Positions 9,295-21,700 of a DNA stretch of 64,000 nucleotides are shown here, one piece after another. Every line of letters begins with the position of its first letter. Within the stretch, counting starts at the first letter, position 1. Position numbers and translations under genes: made by a program. The notes under the pieces were generated by a model. It searched no databases. It saw only the letters and a list, made by a program, of their open reading frames with translations, and had not been told where the DNA came from. The stretch is from Emiliania huxleyi CCMP1516 (lineage: Eukaryota; Haptophyta; Isochrysidales; Noelaerhabdaceae), in the NCBI RefSeq assembly GCF_000372725.1, contig NW_005201249.1, forward strand, positions 187,820-251,819, written 5' to 3'.

Positions 9295-9732
9295 GACTCT
9301 AAGAAAAAGGGTCCCTCTCGCTCGTCGTCATCGCTCTAGTCTGGCGCGCCCGCAGGCCCCGGCGGAGCCTAAGGCGTGTTGCCGAGAGCAACTCCAATAA
9401 CTCCGGAGCGAGAACACGACCCCATAGGCATAGCGCGGGGAGGTCCACCTTGGGCTCGGCACCGGCTTTGCTTGGGAACACTCTCCATTGAAGCGCGTGG
9501 CTTGTGCTCCGTTTTGCCACCATGTTATTATTGATCGTGAAATCAAAACTAGCACCTCGCCTCTCGAAAACAAAACAAATCTCTTTCACAGTCCATGGCG
9601 CCCGCTGCTGCCGCCGACCCCAACCGAGCGCAAGCCGGCAGCAAAGAACGTGTGGCAGTGCTCTGCAAACGAGGCGACGGGGCCTCGACGGCTAGCGTCG
9701 GCCTCGCCCCCACGTGGGGAACGCTCGCCGCC

Positions 9733-10190
9733 TCATTCGAAGAGCTCCAGGAGTTCTTCGACGCCTTCCCCGAGAAAGATGAGCGCGCTCTCGATCGGTC
9801 CGGGGCGCGGGACGCGGAAACGCCACGCGGGGACCGTCGCTGGCCGCCTCGGCCGCCCGGGCAGGCGGAGCCTCGCCACCGCCCGATCGCGCAACCTCAG
9901 TCGCGGCGGCGGGCCGCGCCGGTGGAGGAGGCGCCAGTAGTCGTCGGTGGTCAGCTCGACCATCCGGCTGAAACCGTGGTCAAACGTGTCATTCGCTGCC
10001 TGCAGCCCATCCCGCTCTGTCGGGCAAAGGCAGGCGACCATCCCTCCAGTCGGAGTGGCGACCACGTACCATTTTAGCGGCGGTGGTTTGGCCGGAGGCG
10101 GCGGCGCCTTGCGGCAGAGGGGGCAGCGCAGCGAGCGGTCGGCGTGAGCGCACCGCGTCACGCAGTGGTGGCAAAAGCTATGCCCGCAGC
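9733..10190 (-). CDS. RING-finger protein lacking the first zinc-binding half
   Basis: From an acceptor-like CAG at 10193-10191 the minus strand reads CGHSFCHHCVTRCAHADRS then LRCPLCRKAPPPP, which supplies the CGHxFC..C and CPxC parts of a RING finger. This is followed by LKWYVVATPTGGMVACLCPT and FDHGFSRMVELTTDDYWRLL, ending at 9733. The N-terminal CxxC pair that must precede is absent: upstream on this strand is the antisense of the SR-protein exon. RING proteins are usually E3 ubiquitin ligases; without the first Cys pair this piece could not fold as one. The gene is either cut by a rearrangement or misassembled. Confidence 0.55.
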
Positions 10191-10848
10191 CTGCATGCCG
10201 CTCAACCGCGAGACGGGTGGCGCGTCCGGCATCGCGTTTGTCGAGTTTGGTTCGCCCGAGCTCGTCGCCGCCGCCGCGCGGCTCAACGGGGAGGACCTGA
10301 TGGGCCGCTCCCTCAAGATCAACGTCGCGGAGAGCAAGCCCGACGCCAAGAGGCAGCACAGCGCGCCGCCGCCGCGGCCGCCGGCCGCCGCCGCTGCCAG
10401 GCAGTCGCCGCCGCGGAAGCGCCCGCCGCCGCCTCCCCCGCCACGCCGTTCGCGTTCGCCGCAGCGGCGCGACCGCTCGCGCGGCCGTGAGCGCGGCCGC
10501 GACCGCTCGCGCAGCCGCGACCGCAGGGATCGCGACCGCAGCCGCGGCCGCAGGGGCCGCAGCCGCAGCCGCAGCCACGACCGCAGCCGCAGCCGCGATG
10601 GCAGGGGCCGCGACCGTAGCGACCACAGCGACGGCCGCGAGCGGCGCGAGCGTAGCCGCGAGCGCGTGAGAGCGTCTGCGAGCAAGTCGCGCTCGCGCTC
10701 GCCGGCAGACGGCGACGACGAGAGGTCCTCCAGCGAGGAGCGCCGCCCGCGCCGCCGCCGACGCGACCGTAGCCGCAGCCCTCCCTCTCACAGCAGCGGG
10801 CGGCGCAGCAGCGACGGCGGCAGCTACGGGGTGTGGACCCTGAGTTGA
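10190..10848 (+). CDS. SR splicing factor, C-terminal half of RRM plus RS domain
   Basis: After a CCCGCAG acceptor the plus strand reads CMPLNRETGGASGIAFVEFG then SPELVAAAARLNGEDLMGRS and LKINVAESKP: beta2, RNP1 (SGIAFVEF), helix 2 and beta4 of an RNA-recognition motif. A Pro/Arg hinge and a long RS domain with many (D/G)RSR and RSRS units follow, to a stop at 10848. SR proteins bind exonic enhancers and recruit spliceosome parts in the nucleus. The first half of the RRM, with RNP2 (VYVGNL-type), should lie to the left, but that DNA is the RING exon on the other strand. An in-frame ATG at 10144 reads MSAPRHAVV and has no RNP2. Confidence 0.65.
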
Positions 10849-10859
10849 CCAGGGGTTGT

Positions 10860-11885
10860 GCGCTGGGCCCTCCTGCTCGGCTCCAGCCAGTAGACAAGTC
10901 TTGTCACTAACAGAGTAGATGGATCTGACCTCGGGGCCGATGTGACCAAGCGCTGGTACCGTGGTTTTACCTCCCACCCATGGTCTCACAGTGTGCCGGC
11001 CGTCGCCGAGCAGTGTCGCTCACACAAGCCGCAGCACAAGTGACTGAGGGCCAGTGAGGGCGAGCCCATCGCTGTCACAGCTGTGGCAGCCGCACAGTAG
11101 GCTGTGTCACCTGTGCAAGAGTGTGTGAGCAGCAGAGGAGCTGCTCTCCAGGCTTCTGTCGCAAAGAGCTGCATGCCACCGAAAGCGCTGTCGAGGTTCG
11201 CCGAGCGCGGCGAAATCGAGGGACACCGCCACCGACGAGCGCGTTGGACTTTTCACTCCGGACAAAGACCGCTGCACAGCGGATGGTATGGGCCGTGCAG
11301 CGGTCATAGCGGCGAGGCGCGGGACCGTCTGTGGCGAAGTGGGTCGCGTCCCTCGATTTCCTCAACTCACGGTCCGCTCCCTCTAGCGCGAGCGCACGAC
11401 TTGAGAGCTGACACACTTGGCTTCGCGAGCGGGCCACGTTGCACGGCCGCGGCGCACGGACTTCGCACCAGCGGCCAGTCCAGGCTCCAGCCCGCGGTGC
11501 AGCGGCACTCGACAGACTCGTCGAGGGTGGGGCTGTGGACGCCGTGGCCGTGGCAGGAGGAGGGGGAGGCGGGAGCTGCACATGTCCAAACCCTTTTATT
11601 TCACGTTCAGCAAGTAATGCGACGAAGCTTGTTGTGCGCACGCTCCCCTCTGCCTCACCGAGGCTCACCCTCCCCGATCTACGACCCCAGCCGCCCGGCC
11701 GCTGGCCGGGCCGGCGCGCGATACGCCTCGCCTCGCAGGCAACTACGCCGGCGCGCCTCTCTGCTGCGCATCCCCTGCCCCAACTCCCTAACCCCCAACC
11801 ACGCCTCTGGAGACCGCTCCAGAGAAGGCGCGCCGCGCACAGCACACCGCTGCGCGAAAGCCCCCATACCGCCGCCTCCACCGAG
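10860..11885. other. Intergenic, no supported gene
   Basis: Several long frames exist on both strands because stops are rare at this GC content, but none shows a domain or repeat. The right edge is the 3' flank of the minus-strand TIR receptor. Confidence 0.5.
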
Positions 11886-14800
11886 TCAGGGCACCGCCCC
11901 GCCTCCAGAGCCGTCGCCCACGGTGGTTGCCGTCGCAGAGCTGCGGCGGCTGATCTTGAGGACGAGCCGGCTGCCGTGCTCGGCGATGCTGGCCGAGAGG
12001 CGGCTCATGCTGGCGACGCTGCCCGACCGAGCGGGAGTCGCGCCGAGGTCCTTTGCCAGAAGCGCAAGCGACACCTGCGGAGCGGAGCGCCCTGGCTGGT
12101 GAGTGTACCGCCGATGCGCAAGGCAAGATGTGGAGAGAGACAAAGCGCGCGCCGGGTGGTGGCGCCCCGGGAAGCACGAGCGTGCCAGGCTCTTGTAGAG
12201 TCCGTCGGCGATGAGCTCCTACAAGGAAGGGCACGCGTATGGGGGGAGATTGAGGCGCCTGAGATTGAGTGCATCATGACCCCAACCCCGGCCCGCTCCT
12301 GCGGCGTGACTTCGAAAAACCTCGAGAACTGGCAGCCACCGCGGTCCGGGTCGTTCTCGTGCGCCATGACGATCGGCAGCTTGTCCTCGCGCGCCTGCTT
12401 GACCTGCTCGGCCAGCCGCGCGTCGCTGACGAAGCTGTCCTCGTTGAGGTAGAGCAGCATGTGGGTCGCTGGCCCAGGCGCCTCGGCGGTGGAGACGGTG
12501 AGACCGGCAAAGGCGGTGGCGATCTCGTCGGCCAAGACCTGTGCGCCCGCGTTGGCCGGCGAGGCCCAGAGGAGGGTCTGTTTGGCAAAGGCGAGCGACT
12601 GCCTCTCGGGCTCGCCCGGCACGAAGAGCGGGAGGGAGGTCTGGTTCAGATAGTTGGGCGAGCAGAGGAGCACAGCCTACGGTTCAAGGGTGCCGGGGCT
12701 GAGGTCTCGGGGGGGTGCGAGAGGACTGCGGCTGGCTGTGACCCGCTGCGCCTCGACGATGGTCTTGAGGGAGACGCGTTGAAACTCTTTGATTCGCATC
12801 CAGATGGTGTGCGTCAAGCCCTGTTCAAAGATGGCCGGCCGCAGGTCCTCGGGGCATTCGCCGCGCAGCGCCTGCAGCGTCCCCCCGCCCTTGGCAGGGT
12901 CCGCCTCTTGGACGAGGACGATCGGCTTGGTCTGCTCGAGCGACGAGCGGATCTCGCGGAGACAGTTCTGGTGGCACGCAAGCAGGCGGGCGGTGAGCCG
13001 CGGGGAGTGTCGAGGGGCGCAGCTCAGACTCGGGTGCGTTGAGAGCCAGAGGATACCGAGCGCGGGACAGGGCGGCGAGAGCGCGCCTGAGAGCGGAAGT
13101 AGCCACACGAGAGGAAGAAGAGGATCATTTGCGTGCGCTGGATGTACTCCTCCAGCGCCCCAATATCCTTGAGATCATCCACCTGTGAGGACACGATGCG
13201 CGGTCAGAGGCGTTGTCGCCGTACGCAGAGCGATGAGCAGTCACTGTGTGCGCGCGTCTAGAAAGATCTTGAGGCCCGGCAGCAGCAGCTGCAGCTCGCC
13301 CTTGATGACCCCGACGGTGTCTTGACCGGTCGACCTACATGGTTAGGGGTGGAGCTGGATCGTGCGGTCTGGATTCCACCCTCCCTAGCTGCGTGACTCA
13401 CCAGATGTGCGAGAGGAACAGGTGCCACGTGAGGCCGGTCACGATGCTCAGCTCGGGGGGCTGCTTGGTCGAGACGAGACGGATCGTGGGAACCTTGGCG
13501 ACGCGGCGGGCGGCGACGACGGCGCCGATTAAGAAGAAGACGAGCACGACTGCAACGAGGCCGATCATCGTGTCCACGATCGCATTGAGGCTCCGGAAGC
13601 CGAGGACTGCATCGGCGTCATCGATCCCTGAGCGCTCCTCGATGCCGAGGAAGACGGTGCTCCAGTTGGTGCCGAGGAAGAGGACAAGGAGCACGAGGCT
13701 CGTGGCGACGGCCAGCACGTTGTCCTCGACCCGCTTGTAGGGCCGCACGACGGCGAGCACGACAGCGTAGAAGGAGCAGACGAGGATCGCCACCACGAGG
13801 CGAAGGAAGGCGTTTATCTCCGGGATCAGCAGCACGAAGCCCGTCAGCACGAGCTTGCGTGCCAGCTCGACCGCCTCCCACCAGCACCAGGTCTTATTGT
13901 ACTCGCGGTGAAGGAAAGCGGTGGCCCGCGTCAGCGCATTCGGCGACTTGGCCTTCAGCGAGTTGTAGCAAGCGGCGAGGAGCGACGTGAAGAGGACCAA
14001 CGAGCCAACGGGCCAGAGGACGATGCAGCCGATGGCGAGATTCTTGATGAGCCCGTGATTCTCGGTGCCGCACTCGACGCTCGCATCCTGCCGCATGTAG
14101 GAGACCTGCTCCAGGCGCTCGTTCGGCGGAGAGATGGTGTAGGCCTATCAGCAGAACAAGGCCTGAGGGGCGGGGTTGTGAGCAGCGGCTGTCATCAGCT
14201 GGAGCGCCTGGCAACTCCACGCGCGGAAGATGGAGGCGCTGATGGAGGGCACGAAGCAGAAGATTAGGAAGAGGCCGGCCGGCGTAAGGTCAAGAATGCC
14301 GAGGGCCGCCTCCGCGTACAACGATCCCTCGCGCGGCGCCGGCGCGGCACGCCAGCGGAGGAGCCGCAGACTTATTCCCGATCCCATCAGCAGTGCGATG
14401 AGGGCGACGGGCGAGAGAGCGACGGCGAGGAGCCGCATACCGTAGCCGAGGCACTGCTCTGGCAGAATGAAGTCCGACCAGTTTATGGGAGATCACGTTG
14501 GCCAGCTTGTCGGTCCAGCCCGTGTACTTGTCCGGCAGCCGCGCAGAGTAGGTGGAGGACAAGACCGTGCTGATCTGGTAGAAGCCGAACAGGATCTTGA
14601 GCTTGGCCGTCATTCCGCCCCCGACGTAGTACTTGACGGAGCGGTCAGCAAAGCGGAGGAGAGGGCCGATGAAGGTCTTCTTCCGCCAGGCCGTCATGCT
14701 ATAGGCCCACGCCGCCAGGCCGCACGCGACGCAGAGGCCGAGGCCGATGCCGGCGATGCGACCCGCTGCTGCGTCGCGCGGAGCGCACTCCTTGCACTCG

Positions 14801-17800
14801 TCGCCGTCGACGAGGTAGTGATTCTCCGCGGCGCAGAGCTGGCACTCGGGGCCGGTGAAGCCAGGAGCGCAGTACTCGTCCAAGCCCGCCTCCTCCAAAC
14901 GGCGAGACGCCTGCTTGGCTCCGCGCTCGTTGCCGGCGCACCGCGCCTCGCCGGCCCTGTCGCCCCCAAAGTCGCGGCACGCCGTCAGCACGGCGGAGGA
15001 GGGGCTGGCGCGCCAATAGCCGGCTGGGACGCCGATGGTCGCGAGAGCGGTGTTGTCCGAGCACTCGGCGCTTGGCGGGCAAGGCTTGCAGTAGTCGGTC
15101 GGGGAGGAGAAGATCTCGATCGGGTCGGCGCTCTGGAGCAGGTAGAAGTCCTTCTGGCAGAACGAGCAGATGACGGCGCCGCGCTCACTACTGAGGGGGT
15201 AGGGGCAAGGGACGCACTGGCCCTGGCCGGGGTTGGCGGCGTACGTGCCTGCGGCACACTCGCTGCAGGCGCTGCTGCCGACGCCAGAGGTGGTGCCGGG
15301 CTCACAGCGCTCGCACTTGGAGAGGCCGGCCGTGGCGGCGTAGCTGCCCTTGGCACACGGCGTCTGCTGCGTGGCGCCCGTGGTGGCGAAGTGGCCCGGA
15401 TCGGCGTCGGTGCACTCGCTCGCGCCGGTCGCGCCCTGGTAGGAGCCCTCGACGCACAGCTCGCAGACCTCGTTGCGCGTGCCGCGGGCGAAACTGCCCG
15501 CGCCGCACGCCGTCTGCTCGGTGGCGCCCCGGGCGGCGATGTAACCCGGATCGGCGGGCGCGCACTGCGACGCGGCCGACAGGTCCGTCTTGTCCGAGTA
15601 GGAACCGCCCTCGCACGGCAGCGGCCTCGACGCGCCCGGCTCGCAGTAGCTGCCTTTCTTGCAGTCGCGGCAGCCCGTCGCGCCCATGTCGTTCTGGTAG
15701 GAGCCAGCAAAGCAACGCTCGCACTTGGAGAGGCCGGGCGTGGCGGCGAAATGGCCGGGCTCACAAGGCTCGCACGTCTCGCTGCTCACCGCCCCTGGTG
15801 CCGCGCTCGCCGTGCCGATGGGGCACAGCTCGCACGCCGCGCTCGAGCTGGAGCCTCTGTTCGGGTTGAAGCTGCCCGCGGGGCAAGGCTGCCAGACAAG
15901 GCGCGAGGCGGCGCCCGCGTCCTCGCAGACGCCGCCCGTCGGGCAAGCCTCGCATGCGGCGCTGCCGACGTCGGGGGAGAAGGAACCCGCGGCGCAAGGC
16001 AAGCACTCCTCCTGGCCGCTCTCTGGCTGGTACTGGCCGGGGGCGCAGAGGAAGCAGTCCGAAATGTTCGCCGCCCGCTCGTTGGGCATGTGGGTGCCGG
16101 CGGGGCACTTCTGTGGGAGGACGGATCCCTTCGGGCAGAAATGGCCGGGCCAGCAGGGGCCGCTGCAGTCGGAGGTGAAGTGGTCCGACGCGTTCCCGTA
16201 GTTACCCTCGGCGCAGAGCCTGTTGCAGCCGGACAGGTCGCCGATGATCTGGCCGACGTTCGGCATCCAAGATCCGAGCGGGCAGTCCCACATTAGAGGC
16301 GAGGCGGCGAGGATCGCGATGTTGCCTGGCGCAGAGTTGCCGAAGAAGGTCGTGTTGCGGAGGATCGAGCCGGAGGTAGCGATGCGGGAGGAGAAGAAGA
16401 GTGCAGCGGGGGTTCCGCTCGCGATGCTGTCGACAAACTGCGAGTTGGCGAGAGCTAGGCGCTTGATGCCATTGAGATAAAGAGCCTACAAAAGAAAGAA
16501 CAGGGTCTGGTCTCCCGCTTCAGTCTCTGCACCCTCTTGTGGAGGGGGCGCGCGGCACCGCTTGAACGTGACTCGTGCAACGGACAAAGCGGGCGCTCTC
16601 CAGCGAGACGTCGCCGCTGTTCTCCACGCTCATACCTCCTCCCCACTGCGCAAGTTGGGGCGGGAAGGCGTAAGCGGGGAGGGCGAGAGAGCGAGAGAGG
16701 GCGGGCAGGGCCCAGAGCGGCCCTTTTGGGGAATGCGTCCCCCGTTTGCCGAACCATGTCCCTCTGCCTTCTTCTCCCGCGGCGATGGCGTGCGAGCGTG
16801 CGTGTGCGGGGGAGGCGAGCGTGCGTGTGCGGGGGAGACGCACAACAGCCGTGCATTCGCTGAAGCTGGCGCCGTCCAGCGAGACGACGCCGCTGTTGAA
16901 CACGCGCATACCTCCTCCGTACTGCGCGAGTTGGGGCGGGCAGGCATGAGCGGGGAGGGCGTCAGGCGAGAGGGGGGGCATCCACAGCATTCCAATGTGG
17001 CGAGGGCGTGCGGGGCCGAGCGGTGCGTGGGAGAGAGGAGCGGCGCACCTCGGTGGCCTCGCAGCCCGTGAAGGACACGTCCTTCGTCGCAATGTCGCCA
17101 GCGCCATAAGCGCTTACCGCACCGCCATCTTCACCAAACCCGTCCACAAAGTGCAGCGCCTCCAGGTAGAGGCTGCAGCCGCCTGTGATGAAGAACATGT
17201 TGGAGCTCTTCTTGCCGTCGAGCGTCGCGCCTTCCCCGCTGCTCCGGACCGAGAGGTGCATGTCGCCGCTGCACGCGACGTTGCTGCTAAAGGCAAGGCG
17301 GGCGCCCGGCGGGACATAGACGCTCGCGTTGCGGCCCTGGTCCACGGCCTTGTTGATCTCGTCCCGGACGTCTTGAGGCGTGTGGGCAACGGCCTCGCCG
17401 GGGACGAGCGGGGGCAGCGGCTGTGGCGGGAGCTGCGGCGGTAGCGGCGGCGGAAGCGGCGGCGATGGCGGCGGCGGCGGCGAGCAATCAATGCCACCAG
17501 CAGCAATGCACACTTCAGTAGGAACGTTGTGATAGCATCCCGAAGGTTCACTGCACGCGGGGGCGACGCACTTGCACGCGACGCATTCGAAGAAGAGAGA
17601 TTCGCCACATGGATCCCCGTCGTTGTCGCTCCGCTCGCAGTGGTTGCTGTCGTCTTTCAGACGGCATTCGCCGTCTGCTCCGCCCCCCCACTGGCAGTCG
17701 GCGTCGCCCGCCACAGCGTTTCCGTCGCCGTCGCGCGTGCAGCCTGCGCAGCCGTCCGACTCGCTGCAAACACCATCCCCGTCATTGGCGGTCGATCGCT

Positions 17801-18795
17801 TGAACGAATGCAGAGGATCCGTAGGAGTCGCAGCCTCAACTTTGCCGACGAGTAGCGCTGCGGCGCCCATGCGGACGGCGGCGTCGAACGCCTTCTTGCG
17901 CGAGACGAGCAGCACGGAGGCCCCAGCGAGGCCAGCCTCAACAAGCTTCCGCGCCTTGTTTCCTGGCTTCCCAGCGTCGGCGGGCCGCAACTTGGGCGAC
18001 GTGTCGTTCACGGGCAGGACGGTGTCGCACCCCCGAGCGATGATCCCCGTCCTGTTGCTGTAGACGGGACCGACAAAGTCGATCTCGGGCTCGCCCTCGC
18101 GCTCCGTGCTGTTGCGCGAGGCCGGGACGGTCTCCAAGTCGGCCTCGGCCTACTCGCAAACACACAGGCAATCCGTCAGCGGGCTACAACGGCTCGCACA
18201 CAGAAACAGCCGAGGGGCGCTCACCGGCTGCTTCTCGTAAACGTCCTTGATGATGGACGCCGGCGGCTGGCCAAGCACGTGCAACGGCTCGCCCACCGCC
18301 TCTTTGACGTTGTCCATCAGTGCTTCCAACGAGCGCCCCTCGTCGTGCCCGCCCTGAACAGCGCGCGGGCTGTGGGTCACGAGCTGGCGCGGTGCGGGTA
18401 CTAGCAAGCGCGAGCGAGCAAGCACCGGGTGATCGGCGGGCACGCTGTCCGAAGAGGCGATGGCTGCAAACGAGCTGCTGGTGTCGTCGCCGCCAATCTC
18501 GCAGAAGCCGTTAAGCGATGCCGGCGCGATCGGCGTTGTGACTGTGGGAAAGGAAGTCGGGGACTCGTGCCACTGCGAGGAGAGAAGCGCGGAGGTGGCA
18601 GGGTACGAGGAGAGCGCAAACGCGGTTCCGAGGCAGAGCAGCGCGAGGATGCCAAAGAGGCGGAGCAAGTAGGTCGGGCAGAACTTGGGCCAAGAGAACC
18701 AGCCGGAGGCAGAGACGGAGCCCTCCGGCGTGGTAATCGTGGTCGTCTCGACGTTGGCCGTCGCGCCCTGAACAGGAGGGCGGGAGACTGGCGGT
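11886..18795 (-). CDS. TIR-domain cell-surface receptor A (beta-helix / Cys-rich / multi-TM / TIR-TIR)
   Basis: Minus-strand, many exons, inverted paralogue of 35100-41451. In order: a membrane span (YLLRLFGILALLCLGTAFAL, about 18640); an extracellular region with EIDFVGPVYSNRTG and GASVLLVSR; a Cys/Asp-rich stretch; a PPSPP linker; beta-helix coils (LHFVDGFGEDGGAVSAYGAG, then two ~80-nt exons YGGGMRVFNSGVVSLDG and WGGGMSVENSGDVSLES); long GCC2/GCC3-type Cys-rich repeats (CxPGxY...CxxC); LVDGDECKECAPR; about nine membrane spans (14750-13450); then a TIR domain: HLFLSHIW, PGLKIFLDVDDLKDIGALEE, MILFFLSRGYFRSQ, NCLREIRSSLEQ. The Glu of NCLREI aligns with the catalytic Glu of NAD-cleaving TIRs. 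A second TIR-like domain follows (THMLLYLNEDSF, HENDPDRGGCQFSRFFEVTP), ending at 11886. At least three introns start with GC. The N-terminus may extend into 18796-22157. Likely a plasma-membrane sensor. Confidence 0.85.
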
Positions 18796-21700
18796 TGAGC
18801 GGCGAGCGGGGGAGGAGGCCGCATGTATGCAGGCGGCGAGCACCGAGTCTGTGGTCGACGGCGTGGAGCCGCGGGGCACCTTGCCGGTGCCGCCGAGGAT
18901 GCCCTCGTTGCCGTCCATTCCGATCAGGGCCCCGAACCGGTTGTTGCCGCCGACCGGGGCGATGCTCTTGGTGCGGACGATCGGGGCGGACGCGCCCTTG
19001 CGCCCCTTCTTGCGGCGCGGGTTCGACGGCGTGGTCCTGTCGGGGATGCCCTGCGCACGCGCAAGCGGTGGGTGCGTCAATAGTTGAGGCTCTGCAACTA
19101 CAACCGCAGCGTGCGAGGCGCTCACCGCCGGGGCGAGCTTCTCCGCTGGCGGAGACTCCTTGGCCGAGACGGTCCAGTCGGCGTCGCCCTACGTGCAATG
19201 AAAGCGGGGTGCAAGTGAAGGAGTGGGTTGGCAGACGCGCGGCGCAGAGTGCGCGGCGCTCGCCGCTGGAAGCTCCTTGATCGACGGCAGCGGCGCGCCG
19301 CCGGCGGTGACCGGCTCGAGAGCCGGCGCGTCTTCGGTGACCGGCTTGAGAGCTGGCGCGTTTGTGGTGACGCCGGTTGGGGCCGTCTTCGGGTCGGTCG
19401 GGCGGTCGGGCCGTCTTCGGGCCTTTGAGTTGCGGCGCCACATCACCGTGCCGATGGCGCCGCAGGCGATGGCGAGGAGGATGAGCACGATTGCGGGCAT
19501 GAGAAGCGGCGAGCAGCTCACGAGCGAGGACGCCGTCGAGGCGACGGCGGGCGAGAAGGCCGAGGACGCCGCGGAGGCGACGCCGGATGAGAAGGTAGAG
19601 GACGCCGACGAGGCGACGGAGGCTGCCGAGGCGACGGCAGACGAGAAGGACGAGGCCACCGCCGTCGGGCTAGGCACGGCGGACGCGCAGTGGCCAAAGG
19701 CGGGCATGCAGACGAGGAGCAGCCACCGGAGGGCGCCCGCGGCCTTCGTGTAGCCGCCCCGCACGCAGTTGGCCGCCGCCTTGAGGGCGGCGCGACCGCC
19801 GGCGCCGCATGTGCCAGCGGCGGCGCCGCACGTGCCAGCGGCGAATGGCGCCTTGCCGGACGTGGTCTGCGGCTCGCGGCGCCAGTTCGGGCAGCGGCCG
19901 CGGCCGTTTGCCTTGCCAGACTTGCGCCTGCCCTTTGCCTTGCCAAACTTGGGGTTGTTGCGGCAGCGCATGGCCTTGCGCCGGCACTTCCCCGAGCGCC
20001 GCGACTGCAAGTCCGCCCACTTCTCCCGTTGCTCGGCAATGAGATCGAGCGCGGCCTTCGCCTTCTTGCGAATGCCCTCCCAGTGCTCGCGCTCCTTGGC
20101 GGCCTCGGCCTCAGCCTGCCCCGCGCCCGCGACCGCGCTCAGGGGCCTGGGCGCCACGGGCGCAATGCCGCCGGAGGTGGGGACTCCCGGCGACGGCGAC
20201 TTCTCGCCGTCGGCGGGCGCAGCCTGGTAGCTGACGCTCTCGCCCAGCCGGCGGACTGCAGCCTCGACGCCGTCCGCGTAGCCCGGTCCGGAGCCGCTGC
20301 GGGCCGACGCGGGCCCGCTCTTCCCCGCCGCCATCGGCGTGGGCAGGCCCGGGTAGCAGGTGGTGTCCTGCAAGCGCGATAGGGGCACACGGGAAGGGAG
20401 ATTATTACCGGTGGGAGAGCGAGGAGTGCCAGGAGAGAATGCTGCGGCGCGCTCACCGCTGGGTCGGGCGGGTTGGAAACGGTCTTGGCCGGCTTCTCGA
20501 CCTCCTTGGCAGCCTCCTCGGCGACGGCCTCCTCGGCGACGGGCGCCTCGGCGACGGGCGCCTCCTGGGAGGCGGACACCTCGGCGGCGGCGGGCTTGAT
20601 GGTCGCCTCCTCGGCGGTGGCGGCCTCCTCGGCGACGACGGGCTCCTCGGAGGCGGCCTCCTCGGCGGCGGCGGCCTCCTCGGTGGCGGCGGACTTGGTG
20701 GCGGACTCCTCGGCGGCGCACTCCTCAGCGGCGGTCTCCTCGGCGGCGGCGGACTTGGCGGCGGCCTCCTCGGTGGCGGCCTCCTCGGTGGCGGCCTCCT
20801 CCTTCACGGCCACCTTCTTGCGCGCCAGCAGCCCGCGCGAGACGCGCTGCATGATCTTCGCAGCGCGCGGCTCCGCCAACCCGATCTCGACGCTGGCCAG
20901 AAACACCGGCTTGGAGGCGTAGATGCTGTCCTCCACGACCATTGACCGGTCGGCCCGCTCCTGCATGGTAGGGGTACACGGGAGAGAGATTAATACGGGT
21001 GGGTGGAAAGCAAGGAGTGCCAGGAGAGAACGCTGCGGCGCGCTCACCGTTGGGTCGGGCGTGTTGGAAACGGTCTTGGCCGGCTTCTCGACCTCCTTGG
21101 CAGCCTCCTCGGCGACGACCTCCTCGGCGACGGGCGCCTCCTCGGCGACTGCCTCCGCGGCGGCGGACACCTCGGCGGCGGCGGACTTGATGGTCGCCTC
21201 CTTGGTGGCGGACTCCTCGGCGACGACGGCCTCCTCGTCGGTGGCGGCCTCCTCCTTCACAACGACGTCGTTCTTGATGCCGAGCGCCTGGGTGAGGGAG
21301 AATGCGCACGTGTTCGGAGAGACCGGAGGGACGATGACGATCCTGGCGTGCAAACGCGAACCTCGGCTATGATGAGGCGCGAAGACGGCGACGACCACGC
21401 CAGAATGAGGGAGGCGCAGGCCTCGGACTCTCTCGCCATGGCCACACGCCCCGCCAAAATCCGCTTGATCTGCTTGCGGCGGTTTTTCTTCCTCCACGAC
21501 TTCGACTCGTCGTCCTCCACCTCAATGTGCCGCTTGTCGGGCGGGTTGGAAACGGTCTTGGCCGGTGCCGGCTTCTCGATCTCCTTGGCAGCCTCCTCGG
21601 CGACGGCCTCCTCGGCGACGGGCGCCTCCTCGGCGACGGGCGCCGCGGCGGCGGACACCTCGGCGGCGGCGGACTTGATGGTCGCCTCCTCGGCGGCGGA

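Noticed and set aside
9595..10077. A 160-codon plus-strand frame starting MAPAAAADPNRA as the missing first half of the SR protein
   Set aside because: It contains no RNP2-like strand and is the antisense of the RING exon over most of its length.
11075..11881. A 268-codon minus-strand frame just after receptor A
   Set aside because: Composition is low-complexity, there is no homologous frame after receptor B, and no domain is visible.
14467..16296. A 609-codon open frame on the plus strand opposite receptor A
   Set aside because: It is the antisense of the Cys-rich repeats: GC-rich DNA with few stops. No domain is visible, and the minus-strand reading is conserved in the paralogue.
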